Notes under the pieces: generated by a model
What the model saw: only the letters and a program-made list of their open reading frames with translations
Databases searched by the model: none
Told to the model about the DNA's origin: nothing
Assembly: GCF_011290505.1 (NCBI RefSeq)
Contig: NZ_JAANPV010000005.1
Span: 1 to 64,000, forward strand
Reading direction: 5' to 3'
Source of the DNA: Paenalcaligenes suwonensis
GTDB lineage: Bacteria; Pseudomonadota; Gammaproteobacteria; Burkholderiales; Burkholderiaceae_B
Length of the DNA: 64,000 nt
Shown here: in pieces, positions 1 to 7,787 of the stretch
Position numbering within the stretch: the stretch's first letter is position 1
Layout: every line of letters begins with the position of its first letter
Position numbers and translations under genes: made by a program

Positions 1-233
1 TGAGCAGACGAGGAAATTGCCACGACAATGCTGTGGCCGAAAGCTTCTTCCAGTTACTGAAACGAGAACGTATCAAACGTAAAATCTACAACACAAGAAA
101 CTTAGCTCGTCAGGATATCTTCGACTATATCGAGATGTTCTACAATCCGGTTCGCCGACATAGTCATGCCGCGAATCTTTCACCTGTACACTACGAACAG
201 CAATATTTTTCTGAGGCAACGAAGTATCTATAA
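1..233 (+). CDS. IS3-family transposase OrfB, C-terminal end (cut by window edge)
   Basis: The reading frame is open from base 3 and encodes the end of an IS3-type DDE transposase. The segment GNCHDNAVAESFF includes the last catalytic glutamate, and it is followed by the typical YNPVRRHSHAANLSPVHYE tail. The N-terminal part with the first two catalytic aspartates lies outside the window. A terminal inverted repeat cannot be identified with confidence after the stop. It could belong to an intact IS element whose left part is upstream. Confidence 0.8.
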   Translation, partial: SRRGNCHDNAVAESFFQLLKRERIKRKIYNTRNLARQDIFDYIEMFYNPVRRHSHAANLSPVHYEQQYFSEATKYL

Positions 234-257
234 AAGTCTGGTCGATTCAGAGCAAAG

Positions 258-440
258 TTATTGTTGCTCTGAATGCAGTTGTCTTTGCTGCTGCGCGCAC
301 TCTCCCGTGAGAGCAGCTATCAAGGGGTACTCATACGCAAGCATTCCCCAGCCGCATTTATTAAAGCTGTATAAAAAACAGACAGTTAGTATGCTAAGTG
401 TAATGCTCAGGGAAATTATCAACAGTACCAGATTCTTCAT
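258..440 (-). CDS. Hypothetical small membrane protein
   Basis: A 60-residue ORF starting with MKNLVLLIISLSITLSILTV, one clear hydrophobic N-terminal helix that could be a signal anchor. The rest is short and Gln-rich at the end. The family is not recognised. It lies just downstream of the IS3 remnant on the other strand. The start is unverified and the ORF could be spurious, but the N-terminus is strongly protein-like. Confidence 0.35.
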   Translation of the reverse strand: MKNLVLLIISLSITLSILTVCFLYSFNKCGWGMLAYEYPLIAALTGECAQQQRQLHSEQQ

Positions 441-537
441 TTTTCTTTTTGGTGTTTATTCTATACGTTATTCATCAAACAGTACTTCAGCAATTTTTTT
501 ACAACCCTCATAAAGCTAAGCGTATTGTCTTGTCAGC

Positions 538-903
538 TTAGTCTAGCTTCTCTGATATCACACTAAGTCCCAAATAAAATGGGAGGGGTGCTAACGCAAA
601 AATAAATCCTAGAAAATAGGGTAAGCCGAAAAACTCATAGCCAAAGGGTGCTAAAGCAATATTCACAAAGTAAATAGCCATGCCAGCGAAATTGCTCATC
701 AGGGAGTTAACCCAGGAATAGATAAAAAAACCTATTCCTATCATAGCTAAAGGTATGGTGATACCAAACCAAAACTCTACTCCTGTAGCCCAGCTTAAAG
801 CTGCTCCCAGCCCAAAAACACTAGCGATAACATTTATCACACTCAAGAGTAAGGAGCCTGCGAGAGCTACGCCAGGAAGGTGTTTGAGCATCTTTTTAGC
901 CAC
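538..903 (-). CDS. Hypothetical multi-pass membrane protein
   Basis: A 121-residue protein with about three to four hydrophobic segments (near residues 10-35, 42-65, 70-90 and 92-115). It starts MAKKMLKHLPGVALAGSLLL and ends with a charged SEKLD tail. No family is recognised. It stands alone on the minus strand between the IS3 remnant and plus-strand phage-type small genes. Confidence 0.5.
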   Translation of the reverse strand: MAKKMLKHLPGVALAGSLLLSVINVIASVFGLGAALSWATGVEFWFGITIPLAMIGIGFFIYSWVNSLMSNFAGMAIYFVNIALAPFGYEFFGLPYFLGFIFALAPLPFYLGLSVISEKLD

Positions 904-1061
904 CTAAAAACAGTCACATTAATTAACACTGCGTAACGAACCTGCGGATTGTACACGCAATCGAACTCAACCAGCACAAATGTTTTACTCGTTTTTGTGT
1001 ACTCATTAACACCCCTGCCTCAACTAAGAAACCAGTAGCAATTGTCTACAAAGAATCATTG

Positions 1062-1202
1062 GTGCGAAGCGTTATTTCTGACCTTGCCACCTTCGGCCTG
1101 CTACTGCTCTGCGCCTATGTCAGCCACGGCAGCGCATGGTGGACGCTGGTTACCGTGGTGCTTTTCTTAGCTACTTTATCATGCAGCTGCAGCGCTTCAT
1201 AA
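1062..1202 (+). CDS. Hypothetical small membrane protein, GTG start
   Basis: A 46-residue ORF starting with GTG at 1062 and ending TAA at 1200-1202. It has two hydrophobic stretches (ATFGLLLLCAYVSHG and WWTLVTVVLFLATL), the form of a small inner-membrane phage protein. Its end overlaps the likely start of the next gene at 1181, which suggests translational coupling. Function unknown. Confidence 0.4.
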   Translation: MRSVISDLATFGLLLLCAYVSHGSAWWTLVTVVLFLATLSCSCSAS

Positions 1203-1429
1203 ACAGCGACTCAACAATACGCTTCTGCTCACTAGATGACATGCAGGCTTGGCTTGATAAGCAAAAAGACGGTGGCAATAACTCGGACTGCAAATTCTAT
1301 TTTGATGAGCACGGCGACTTCCATCTCAACCTAAATAACAAAGAAGTTCAAGAAGGTATACGAAAAAGCCTGCAGAACTTAGAGGGCTTCCCTCTACCTA
1401 AATCCAAGGAGCCTGGTAATGAACAATAA
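1181..1429 (+). CDS. Hypothetical phage-type protein
   Basis: The ORF is open from 1136, but the likely start is ATG at 1181 (MQLQRFINSDSTIRFCSLDD), inside the end of the upstream small membrane protein; this gives 82 residues. It is an acidic soluble protein rich in Asn and Asp. It overlaps the next gene by about 11 bases, so the genes at 1062-2002 form a tight run. No family is recognised. Confidence 0.5.
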   Translation: MQLQRFINSDSTIRFCSLDDMQAWLDKQKDGGNNSDCKFYFDEHGDFHLNLNNKEVQEGIRKSLQNLEGFPLPKSKEPGNEQ

Positions 1430-1769
1430 GACTGTTTTTAGCAAAGAAGAAGTACAGCGCATTAAGAAGCAGTGGCAAGACGATGATGGAGCAGCAAGCG
1501 TGACCGATCTTATCCAGATGGCTGGGCAAGCCTTACTGCAATCCCCTGAGATACAGCAGCTGCGCAAAGAAGCCGAGGTATGCAAAGCCATAGAATTGGC
1601 GTGTGAGAAGCTGCCACTCGATTGCGACATTCGCATAGAACTAGAGCGTGACGCTGGAACCGTAGTTTTATTTGTTGATGGTGATCGCGTTGATTTTCCA
1701 AGCGACCACGAAAGCATGGATATGGCAATACGCGATGCAATAGACGCCGCAATGGAGACAAAGCCATGA
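1419..1769 (+). CDS. Hypothetical phage-type protein
   Basis: A 116-residue soluble protein beginning MNNKTVFSKEEVQRIKKQW. The N-terminal half is predicted helical (EIQQLRKEAEVCKAIELACEKL) and the C-terminal half reads as alternating strands (RIELERDAGTVVLFVDGDRV). It overlaps the genes on both sides (start in the previous gene, ATGA overlap with the next), typical of phage early regions. Function unknown. Confidence 0.55.
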   Translation: MNNKTVFSKEEVQRIKKQWQDDDGAASVTDLIQMAGQALLQSPEIQQLRKEAEVCKAIELACEKLPLDCDIRIELERDAGTVVLFVDGDRVDFPSDHESMDMAIRDAIDAAMETKP

Positions 1770-2002
1770 GCAACGTTAAGAAACCTGAGCCATTCGGTTA
1801 TTCGCGTGATGGGAACCTTGGTGCCGGGTTAGTGTTTCAACACAAAATAAGCGAAATGGAAGCGCTAGTCTGTTCAACTATGCCACTCTACAGTCCCGCT
1901 CAGATGGAAACTTACGCAGCCGAGCGCGTGCGGGAGGCGCTAAAAAAGGCGGCAGGCATATTAGATCGCATGTATGTAAACGCCCTAAAAGCCAAGCAGT
2001 AA
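1766..2002 (+). CDS. Hypothetical phage-type protein
   Basis: A 78-residue ORF starting in an ATGA overlap with the preceding gene. It contains LVCSTMPLYSPAQMETYAAE, resembling the short helper proteins common in beta-proteobacterial prophages with a 'MPLYS..Q' core. No enzymatic motif is seen. It is the last gene of the 1062-2002 run. Confidence 0.5.
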   Translation: MSNVKKPEPFGYSRDGNLGAGLVFQHKISEMEALVCSTMPLYSPAQMETYAAERVREALKKAAGILDRMYVNALKAKQ

Positions 2003-2134
2003 CTAGCCATGCAACTAATTACGTAATATTTTTCAAAACTGCTAGAGCGGGTTTTACCTTAATTGACAGTAAATGCCATGCACTAAACACTACTCTCTTA
2101 GTACTTTAGTCTTAATCATATAGTGGAGTTTGCT

Positions 2135-2269
2135 ATGGCTATACACAGGGTTCTAGTTCTCCTAAGTATCTTGATTATTATGTTTGCATTCTCTAATGCC
2201 TATGTAAACGGCTACATCCTGAAAAATCAAAATGACACTCTAGCTCAGAGCCAAACACCTGCTACATGA
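2135..2269 (+). CDS. Hypothetical single-pass small membrane protein
   Basis: A 44-residue ORF with ATG at 2135, preceded by a GTGGAG ribosome site about 8 bases upstream. Its N-terminal half (HRVLVLLSILIIMFAFSNAY) is a transmembrane helix or uncleaved signal, and the tail is polar and ends PAT. It stands alone between the 1062-2002 run and a tRNA-like remnant. Function unknown. Confidence 0.45.
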   Translation: MAIHRVLVLLSILIIMFAFSNAYVNGYILKNQNDTLAQSQTPAT

Positions 2270-2409
2270 TCTAAGATCGGCTGGTTCGATTCACGCATCT
2301 CACTCCAGCCATAATTCCGTTAAACTCGAGGGAATTAAAAAAACACCTTGCCACATGATGCCCTCATAAATGAGGCCACCAAATCAATTGTACTGAGCTA
2401 GTACTCCTC

Positions 2410-2486
2410 AACTTCTTTAGCTCAACGGATAGAGCATTGTTCTTCTACACACCGCCTGCAGGTTCAAACCCAGTCAAACGCATCGA
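2410..2486 (+). pseudogene. tRNA-like remnant
   Basis: The stretch contains a good D-arm (TAGCTCAACGGATAGAGC) and a T-loop (GGTTCAAACC) at the right distance. The anticodon arm around TTCTTCTAC and the acceptor stem do not pair properly, so it looks like a decayed phage-type tRNA, possibly Arg(TCT). A tRNAscan-SE or covariance-model run would settle it. Confidence 0.4.
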
Positions 2487-2487
2487 A

Positions 2488-2634
2488 TTAACAATTGCCT
2501 TTCTTGGCCTGACCTGGTGGACAGTGTCTTTGCTGTAAGTTCCCATCAGGATCGACCACAACGGAACCTCTCGGCGTATACACCGCACAGGCCGTTAATC
2601 CAAAAGCAAGTAAGCAAATTAGTAGTTTTTTCAT
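2488..2634 (-). CDS. Small prophage lipoprotein
   Basis: A 48-residue ORF, translated from 2634 down to a TAA at 2488-2490. It begins MKKLLICLLAFGLTACAVYT, a classic lipoprotein signal with lipobox LTAC (Cys16). The mature part contains PRGSVVVDPDGN and a Cys-Pro-Pro-Gly motif and ends in NC. A GGAG ribosome site precedes the ATG. It is antisense to its neighbours. Short lipoproteins like this are frequent prophage cargo; the function is unknown. Confidence 0.65.
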   Translation of the reverse strand: MKKLLICLLAFGLTACAVYTPRGSVVVDPDGNLQQRHCPPGQAKKGNC

Positions 2635-2821
2635 CGCTGGTTACTCCAAGAAACTTTGGCAAGTATAGCGCGCACTTTTTATGCTTCAAACATTTATCCC
2701 CACGATCTGTTGATAACGCTGGGGACACTCCCTTAACAGCACAGCCAGAGCCACTATTACAGCGGCTCCGCACGGTGCTGGCTATTTACTATCCAGCGCT
2801 GAGGCGCACTAGGAATCCACT

Positions 2822-3115
2822 ATGAACAAAAATTACGGTGAGCGCTGGCGAAAACTGCTGGCTGAGATTGATCTTTACAGCAGTGAAATAAGAGCATGTC
2901 TTTATATGTTTAGCGGCTCAAAGATTGAAGTTAACGTGAGTTGTGCATCCACGCGCCAAGAAAAGCACTTCCTCACATCCCCAAAAGGATTGGCAGATGC
3001 GCATAAGTGGGTTGTAGAAACTAAACGCGAGATGACCAAACACATCTCAAACCCCGCACATCAAAGAGCGGAAACCGTCCAAAAATTGGTGGGAGCATCT
3101 AATGAACTGGTTTGA
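2822..3115 (+). CDS. Hypothetical phage-type protein
   Basis: A 97-residue soluble protein starting MNKNYGERWRKLLAEIDLYS. It is strongly helical at the C-terminus (HKWVVETKREMTKH). No recognisable domain. Its end overlaps the start of the next gene by 14 bases, so the two are probably translated together. Confidence 0.5.
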   Translation: MNKNYGERWRKLLAEIDLYSSEIRACLYMFSGSKIEVNVSCASTRQEKHFLTSPKGLADAHKWVVETKREMTKHISNPAHQRAETVQKLVGASNELV

Positions 3116-3500
3116 GATCATGCGCTGCTTAGATCAACACAGACTGCGCCAGCATAAAGGCTGCTACACGCTAGGTTTTACAGAGGGCCGCCATCGTTAC
3201 TGCTTTCACCTCCACGACACTGGGCAGCATATAAAAATCTACGTGGTAGACGGCGACAAAGAGCTTCATGTATTTGAAAGCACAGAGTGGTTTAGTGGTA
3301 GATACCACTCCAATGGTTTTGGTAGAGGCTGGATTCACCAAGGGCCGTGGGTAGATGCCATTAAACAAGACTTTGCCAAGTTTGAAGCGGAAATCACTAA
3401 GCATGCTGCATATCTTGAAAATAAAGCCGCAGCAGCTAAGCAAGTAGCCGCAGAGCATGAGATTTCAGAGTTAGCGAGTTTCGCGGCTCTCTATAACTAG
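3102..3500 (+). CDS. Hypothetical phage-type protein
   Basis: A 132-residue protein with an N-terminal part rich in His, Tyr and aromatic strands (GCYTLGFTEGRHRYCFHLHD) and a C-terminal helix rich in Ala and Lys (ENKAAAAKQVAAEHE). The family is not recognised. It overlaps the gene before it and is followed after 9 bases by a GTG-started gene with its own ribosome site. Confidence 0.5.
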   Translation: MNWFEIMRCLDQHRLRQHKGCYTLGFTEGRHRYCFHLHDTGQHIKIYVVDGDKELHVFESTEWFSGRYHSNGFGRGWIHQGPWVDAIKQDFAKFEAEITKHAAYLENKAAAAKQVAAEHEISELASFAALYN

Positions 3501-3509
3501 GAGCATTCA

Positions 3510-3881
3510 GTGCCTGACAAATACAAAGACCTGCGCAATGCTCTGGCCTCGATCTCTGCCGAGGCTAAGCACTTCAACGGAATTACTCCATGGTTTCCAG
3601 AAGGGGCGCCGCTCTTTCAGGAAATGGTGGGCGAGTTCGATATGGAAATGGTTCCGCTGTCAGAAACGGATATGCGGGTCATTGCGCTAGCAAGCCCTGA
3701 CCTCGTCAGCAGCCTACTCGCAGAGCGTGACCGGCTACTACAGGCATGCGAAACAGCACTTTCATATGTAGAGGCGGTGTGCTTCAACACGCCAAACGAG
3801 AAGAAGCGTCGAAACTACGCTGATTGCGCAGCCAAGATTCGTGCTGCTATGGGCGAAGACGAGGGAGAGCCTGATGACTGA
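3510..3881 (+). CDS. Hypothetical phage-type protein, GTG start
   Basis: A 123-residue acidic protein. GTG at 3510 is preceded by a TAGGAG ribosome site. It contains MRVIALASPDLVSSLLAERD, resembling the Ead/Ea22-like phage proteins in which 'SP..V..LL.ERD' recurs, followed by helical segments and a DEGEPDD tail. It overlaps the next gene's start (ATG at 3874). Function unknown. Confidence 0.5.
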   Translation: MPDKYKDLRNALASISAEAKHFNGITPWFPEGAPLFQEMVGEFDMEMVPLSETDMRVIALASPDLVSSLLAERDRLLQACETALSYVEAVCFNTPNEKKRRNYADCAAKIRAAMGEDEGEPDD

Positions 3882-4212
3882 ATCACAGAAAGAGCGTAAG
3901 ACCATAGACGGTCTACGCGAGCGAATCTTAGATGCACTGGTGGCCGGGAATACCCCGGCCGTTTTTATGGCTTGGAATCACTTAGACCCAGCCAAAAGCG
4001 TACCAGCAGAAGAAATCGCCGATCAGGTGATGCACGACCTTTACAAGAATGTGCCAAACCTTGATGCCACTTTGCTAACGGCCTTGTTTGATGATGGGGC
4101 GCGCATCAGGCTACGCGAAGAAACGGAGAAATCTATAGGCGACGCAGCGGCTTGCACGGTAGGTCAGATGACGCAGCAACGGCTAGACGAGGTGGCGTAT
4201 GGATGCCGATAG
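3874..4212 (+). CDS. Hypothetical phage-type protein
   Basis: A 112-residue protein. The frame is open earlier, but ATG at 3874 has a GAGGGAGAG ribosome site and overlaps the end of the upstream gene, so it is preferred. The protein starts MTESQKERKTIDGLRERILD and is mostly helical. No family is recognised. Its end overlaps the start of a broken small gene at 4199. Confidence 0.5.
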   Translation: MTESQKERKTIDGLRERILDALVAGNTPAVFMAWNHLDPAKSVPAEEIADQVMHDLYKNVPNLDATLLTALFDDGARIRLREETEKSIGDAAACTVGQMTQQRLDEVAYGCR

Positions 4213-4417
4213 ATACCCCATCAAATGATGGCACACACCCGCTGCCATCCTCGCTTTTCTGGCTGCCGGTCTAATGCCAGCAGCCCCTGAGCCAGAGCCT
4301 ACAGACAATCAGTATTTGACTGAAACGCACTATGAGCGCGATTACGCCGCTCTACGAGCCCAAGACATAAACGATCAAGTATTAAGGGAAAGACATGCAA
4401 GCAAACCAAACGACTGA
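4199..4417 (+). pseudogene. Broken small membrane-anchored protein
   Basis: An ATG at 4199, overlapping the end of the upstream gene, opens a frame that stops at TGA (4226-4228) after nine codons. The same frame then stays open to 4417 and encodes WHTPAAILAFLAAGLMPAA followed by a polar Glu/Asp/Arg-rich tail. It therefore looks like a short membrane-anchored phage protein interrupted by one nonsense codon. Its end runs 23 bases into the next gene. It may be dead, or the TGA may be read through. Confidence 0.4.
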
Positions 4418-5468
4418 ATTAGTCACCCTACCCGACCCAGCCTCCGCGCTGGAAGCATTCACTACACCAGGCGGCCTAGACCGCCTTTTTGATGAAGTGA
4501 AGCAAAAGGTCTCTGGCGTCGTGTACGACATGAGCAAGAAAAAAGACCGCGATGCCTGCGCTAGTGCCGCGTACAAAATTGCTCGTAGTAAACAGGCAGT
4601 AGAAAAGGTCGGCGCTGATTTGGCTGCGAAGTACAAAGAAATACCGAAGCTGATTGATGCTGCTCGACGCCAAAGCAAAGAACGCTTTGATGCGCTACAG
4701 GCTGAGATTCGCAAACTACTTACTGAGTGGGGGGAAGCTGAAACGCAGCGCGTTCAAAGCCATCGCGAAGCTATAGAGGCTATCCAGACCCTAGCCGCTA
4801 ATCTTGATGGTCGCACCGCTGAGTCGCTATCAGTTTTACTTGCATCAGCCCAAGCCGTTGAGATCAGCGAAAAATGGGAAGAGTTTGAAACAGAGGCAGC
4901 CAGAGCAAAAGATAAAGCGGTAGCTGCTTTAAGCCAGACACTCACAACACGGCAGCAGTACGAAGCCGAACAAGCGGAACTCGCAGAACTACGCTGCAAA
5001 CAGGCCGAGCAAGAGCAGAAAGATCGTGATGCCCGTATCGCTCAGGAGGCGGCAGATAAAGCCCGTGCAGATGCCGAAGCTAAGACACAGGCTGATCGTG
5101 ACGCAGCAGCTAAGCGCGAAGCCGATGCTAAGGCCGCCGCAGAACGAGCCGAACGCGAAAAAGCCGAGGCCATCGAACGCCAGAAACAAGCAGAAGCCCA
5201 TGCTGAAGCAGAAAGACAGGCAGCAGAGCAACGCGCTAAAGATGCTGCTGAGGCTGCACGACAGGCTGAAATAAAACGCCAAGCTGACGCGCAGGCCGCA
5301 GCAGAAGCAGAACAGCGCCGCCGCGAGGCTGATAAAGCCCATAAAGCCAGCACCAACAACGCCGCATTAGCTGCTTTCATCGAAAACGGGCTACCTGAAA
5401 AATGCGCTAAACAGGCAGTCATCTTGATTGCTAAGGGCGTCATTCCTGCGGTCGCTATTCATTATTGA
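4395..5468 (+). CDS. Phage coiled-coil protein of the recombination module
   Basis: A 357-residue protein. Residues 1-200 are a helical head (VVYDMSKKKDRDACASAAYK, then long amphipathic helices). Residues 200-310 are an extreme Ala/Glu/Lys/Arg/Gln-rich coiled coil resembling TolA-type repeats. A short C-terminal domain ends AKQAVILIAKGVIPAVAIHY. Proteins of this form commonly precede ERF/YqaJ genes in beta- and gamma-proteobacterial phages. The function is not established; a role in recombination or nuclease inhibition is only inferred from position. It heads the operon running to the SSB gene. Confidence 0.65.
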   Translation: MQANQTTELVTLPDPASALEAFTTPGGLDRLFDEVKQKVSGVVYDMSKKKDRDACASAAYKIARSKQAVEKVGADLAAKYKEIPKLIDAARRQSKERFDALQAEIRKLLTEWGEAETQRVQSHREAIEAIQTLAANLDGRTAESLSVLLASAQAVEISEKWEEFETEAARAKDKAVAALSQTLTTRQQYEAEQAELAELRCKQAEQEQKDRDARIAQEAADKARADAEAKTQADRDAAAKREADAKAAAERAEREKAEAIERQKQAEAHAEAERQAAEQRAKDAAEAARQAEIKRQADAQAAAEAEQRRREADKAHKASTNNAALAAFIENGLPEKCAKQAVILIAKGVIPAVAIHY

Positions 5469-5475
5469 GGAAATT

Positions 5476-6225
5476 ATGAGCACAGACATTATTGAAGCAC
5501 CGCAGGCACAACTTGCCGCGGTTCCTGAAAGCGCTCCCGCCAACTCTCCTATGGGAATGATGATGGCAGCCATGCAGCAAGGCGCAAGCCTAGATCAAAT
5601 CGAAAGGATGATGGATCTACAGGAACGCTGGGATAAGGAGCAGGCGAAGAAAGCTTATGACGTAGCGTTCGCGGCCTTCAAGGCTGAAAGCATCAGGATC
5701 ATTAAAAGTGAGGATGTAAAAGACGGCCCGCTGCGCGGCAAGTCCTACGCCAAGCTGCACGACTGGGTAAATGCTGTAACCCCTGCCCTGTCTAAACACG
5801 GACTGTCATCGTCGTGGAAGCTAACGAAAGACGATAAGGACTGGTTAGAGGTCACCTGCTACCTGCGTCACGTAGGTGGCCACGAAGAAAGCGTAAGCAT
5901 GGGCGGTCCACCCGATGTTGGTGGCGCGAAGAACGCTATTCAAGCCAGAGCAAGCGCCAAGTCTTACCTTGAGCGCTACACGCTGAAAGCCATCACCGGC
6001 CTATCTGAGCAGGATGACGACACAGATGGCAACACACCCAGCAATACAGACTTACGCGACGACTGGATCAGCAAAGTGGCACAAGCCGAAACACTGGAGC
6101 AGCTTGAAGCTATCTGGAGCAAAGGCGGCAACATCATCTACGCGACCAACAACCTTGCCGATTACAACGCCTTCAAAAAGGCAGTTACCGACCAGAAAAA
6201 AATACTCACACAGGAGCAATCATGA
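5476..6225 (+). CDS. ERF-family single-strand annealing protein
   Basis: A 249-residue protein with a GAGGAAA ribosome site before ATG 5476. The ERF core spans about residues 45-175, with FAAFKAESIRIIKSE, YAKLHDWVNAVTPALSKHGLS and the conserved Gly/Ala-rich AIQARASAKSYLERYTL followed by an acidic DDDTDG. ERF proteins anneal complementary single strands in phage recombination. The start of the next gene (YqaJ exonuclease) overlaps by 4 bases, forming the usual annealase plus 5'-3' exonuclease pair. Confidence 0.9.
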   Translation: MSTDIIEAPQAQLAAVPESAPANSPMGMMMAAMQQGASLDQIERMMDLQERWDKEQAKKAYDVAFAAFKAESIRIIKSEDVKDGPLRGKSYAKLHDWVNAVTPALSKHGLSSSWKLTKDDKDWLEVTCYLRHVGGHEESVSMGGPPDVGGAKNAIQARASAKSYLERYTLKAITGLSEQDDDTDGNTPSNTDLRDDWISKVAQAETLEQLEAIWSKGGNIIYATNNLADYNAFKKAVTDQKKILTQEQS

Positions 6226-6860
6226 TTGAAGGTTTGATTATTCATACTGCCGAACAAGGCACACCAGAATGGCTAGAAGCACGTAAAGGCGTAATTACCG
6301 GCAGCCGATTCCGTGACTGCCGTGAAAAGCTAAAAAGCGGTACACCGGCCAAGAAAAGCATTGATTATGCGAAAGACGTGGCGCGTGAACGCGAAGGCGG
6401 CGAACCTTTGCAAGCATTCTCTAACAGCGCCATGCGCCTCGGTACCGAACAGGAACCTTATGCGCGAATGCTCTACGAGCGCAAGACGGGTCACATTGTA
6501 GAAGAAGCTGGCTTCATTACCACTGTGGATCGCCTCTTTGGTGTAAGCGTGGATGGTCTGGTTGGTGACGATGGCCTTATCGAAATCAAAACCATGGTTA
6601 ACAGCGACACCCTATTCACCGCGTTCGTTGATGGGGACGTATCCAACTACCTCGACCAGTGCAATGGTGCGCTCTGGCTGCTTGGCCGAAAATGGATTGA
6701 TCTTGTTCTATGGGCGCACGACCTACAGAAAATGAAAATCATCCGAATTGAGCGTAACGAGGATGCTATCGAAGAGCTTGAAGCTGATCTAGTTGAGTTC
6801 GAGCGTACCGTCACCCACCATCAGAAGTCCCTACAACTCGCACTAAAGGAAGCCGCATAA
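6222..6860 (+). CDS. YqaJ-family phage recombinase exonuclease
   Basis: A 212-residue protein with the YqaJ/lambda-exonuclease fold. The N-terminal TPEWLEARKGVITGSRF motif and the catalytic Asp...Glu-x-Lys pattern (VDGLVGDDGLIEIKTM, near residues 110-123) are present. It should digest one DNA strand to give the single strands used by the adjacent ERF protein. It overlaps both neighbours (ATGA with ERF; TAATG with SSB), indicating a coupled operon. All key residues appear intact. Confidence 0.9.
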   Translation: MIEGLIIHTAEQGTPEWLEARKGVITGSRFRDCREKLKSGTPAKKSIDYAKDVAREREGGEPLQAFSNSAMRLGTEQEPYARMLYERKTGHIVEEAGFITTVDRLFGVSVDGLVGDDGLIEIKTMVNSDTLFTAFVDGDVSNYLDQCNGALWLLGRKWIDLVLWAHDLQKMKIIRIERNEDAIEELEADLVEFERTVTHHQKSLQLALKEAA

Positions 6861-7309
6861 TGGCACAACTCATAGGATTAGCCCGCGTCGGGCGTGATGC
6901 CGTGGTTCGTTATACCCAAAACGGTGATGCTGTAGCCAGCCTTTCACTGGCTTTTAGTTATGGTCAGCGTGGGCAAGATGGCAAGCGCCCTACCCAATGG
7001 GTGGATGGCTCGCTATGGGGTAAACGTGCTGAAAACTTAGCTCCACACTTGACTAAAGGCACGATGATTCTGGTGACGCTCGATGACGCTCATATCGAAA
7101 CGTACCAGTCTAGAGATCAAACAATAGGTCACAAGATCGTCGGCCGTATCAGTGCGCTAGAGTTTGCTTCCAGCCCCAACAATAGCGGTCAGTCGCAAGC
7201 ACCTGCGCCTACGCAAACGTATCAACCGCCTCGCCAACAACCAGCCGCCAACCCATACCAAGCTCCTGTCGATAATCTGGCTGATATGGATGACGATATT
7301 CCATTCTAG
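6860..7309 (+). CDS. ssb: Single-stranded DNA-binding protein (phage)
   Basis: A 149-residue SSB. It has an OB-fold core (ARVGRDAVVRYTQNGDAVAS, GSLWGKRAENLAPHLTKG), a Gln/Pro-rich linker and the acidic tip MDDDIPF that recruits partner enzymes. It is shorter than the usual bacterial SSB (about 165-180 residues), as phage copies often are. It is the last gene of the ERF-YqaJ-SSB operon and protects the single strands made there. Confidence 0.9.
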   Translation: MAQLIGLARVGRDAVVRYTQNGDAVASLSLAFSYGQRGQDGKRPTQWVDGSLWGKRAENLAPHLTKGTMILVTLDDAHIETYQSRDQTIGHKIVGRISALEFASSPNNSGQSQAPAPTQTYQPPRQQPAANPYQAPVDNLADMDDDIPF

Positions 7310-7773
7310 TCCTGAGCAGGATCTGCGACTACTGAGAGCTTCTCCACAATCTTTTCACTATCTATAAAAACCATCAATCCAAGCCCTATGCAAAGCAGTT
7401 GGTTGTTTTGAGCGCTCTTGATATTGCCTTTTGGGCTACGCATTAAATTGTTTCTCATAACCCTCATACTCTCAATCGCAGTGGAAAGAGTTGCTTCCAT
7501 AGCTTTTTCGCTGTGCGAAGCATTGCCATCAGAGTTAATGACTTGTTGTCCATTGAAGCAGAGGTCGTGAAACTCAATTGGAAGGCCATTTAGCCCTCTT
7601 CTCTCCAGCTCCCTCGTAACTTTATCCCACGATACTCGATACCTATCGTCCATCCTTAAATGCGGATACGCCAGAACGCTGTGCTCTAGAGAAGTGAATG
7701 CAAGCATAAACCTTGGCGTGAGCGATGCTTCAGGTGTCTGTGTCCATCCAGCTTTATTAAGCCCATCATTCAT
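7306..7773 (-). CDS. Hypothetical protein, opposite strand within phage module
   Basis: A 155-residue soluble protein (MNDGLNKAGWTQTPEASLTP) read against the recombination genes. It contains VSWDKVTRELERRGLNGLPIE and a helical C-terminus. No domain is recognised. It is convergent with SSB, whose stop it overlaps by 4 bases, and divergent from rdgC. It may be a self-contained cargo gene. Confidence 0.5.
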   Translation of the reverse strand: MNDGLNKAGWTQTPEASLTPRFMLAFTSLEHSVLAYPHLRMDDRYRVSWDKVTRELERRGLNGLPIEFHDLCFNGQQVINSDGNASHSEKAMEATLSTAIESMRVMRNNLMRSPKGNIKSAQNNQLLCIGLGLMVFIDSEKIVEKLSVVADPAQD

Positions 7774-7787
7774 CAGCTATTAATCCT

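Noticed and set aside
2517-2825. Plus-strand open frame of 102 codons
   Set aside because: It lies opposite the convincing lipoprotein gene at 2488-2634 and has no ribosome site.
4989-5342. Long minus-strand open frames opposite the coiled-coil gene
   Set aside because: They are antisense images of an Ala/Glu/Lys-rich repeat and have no ribosome site or family resemblance.
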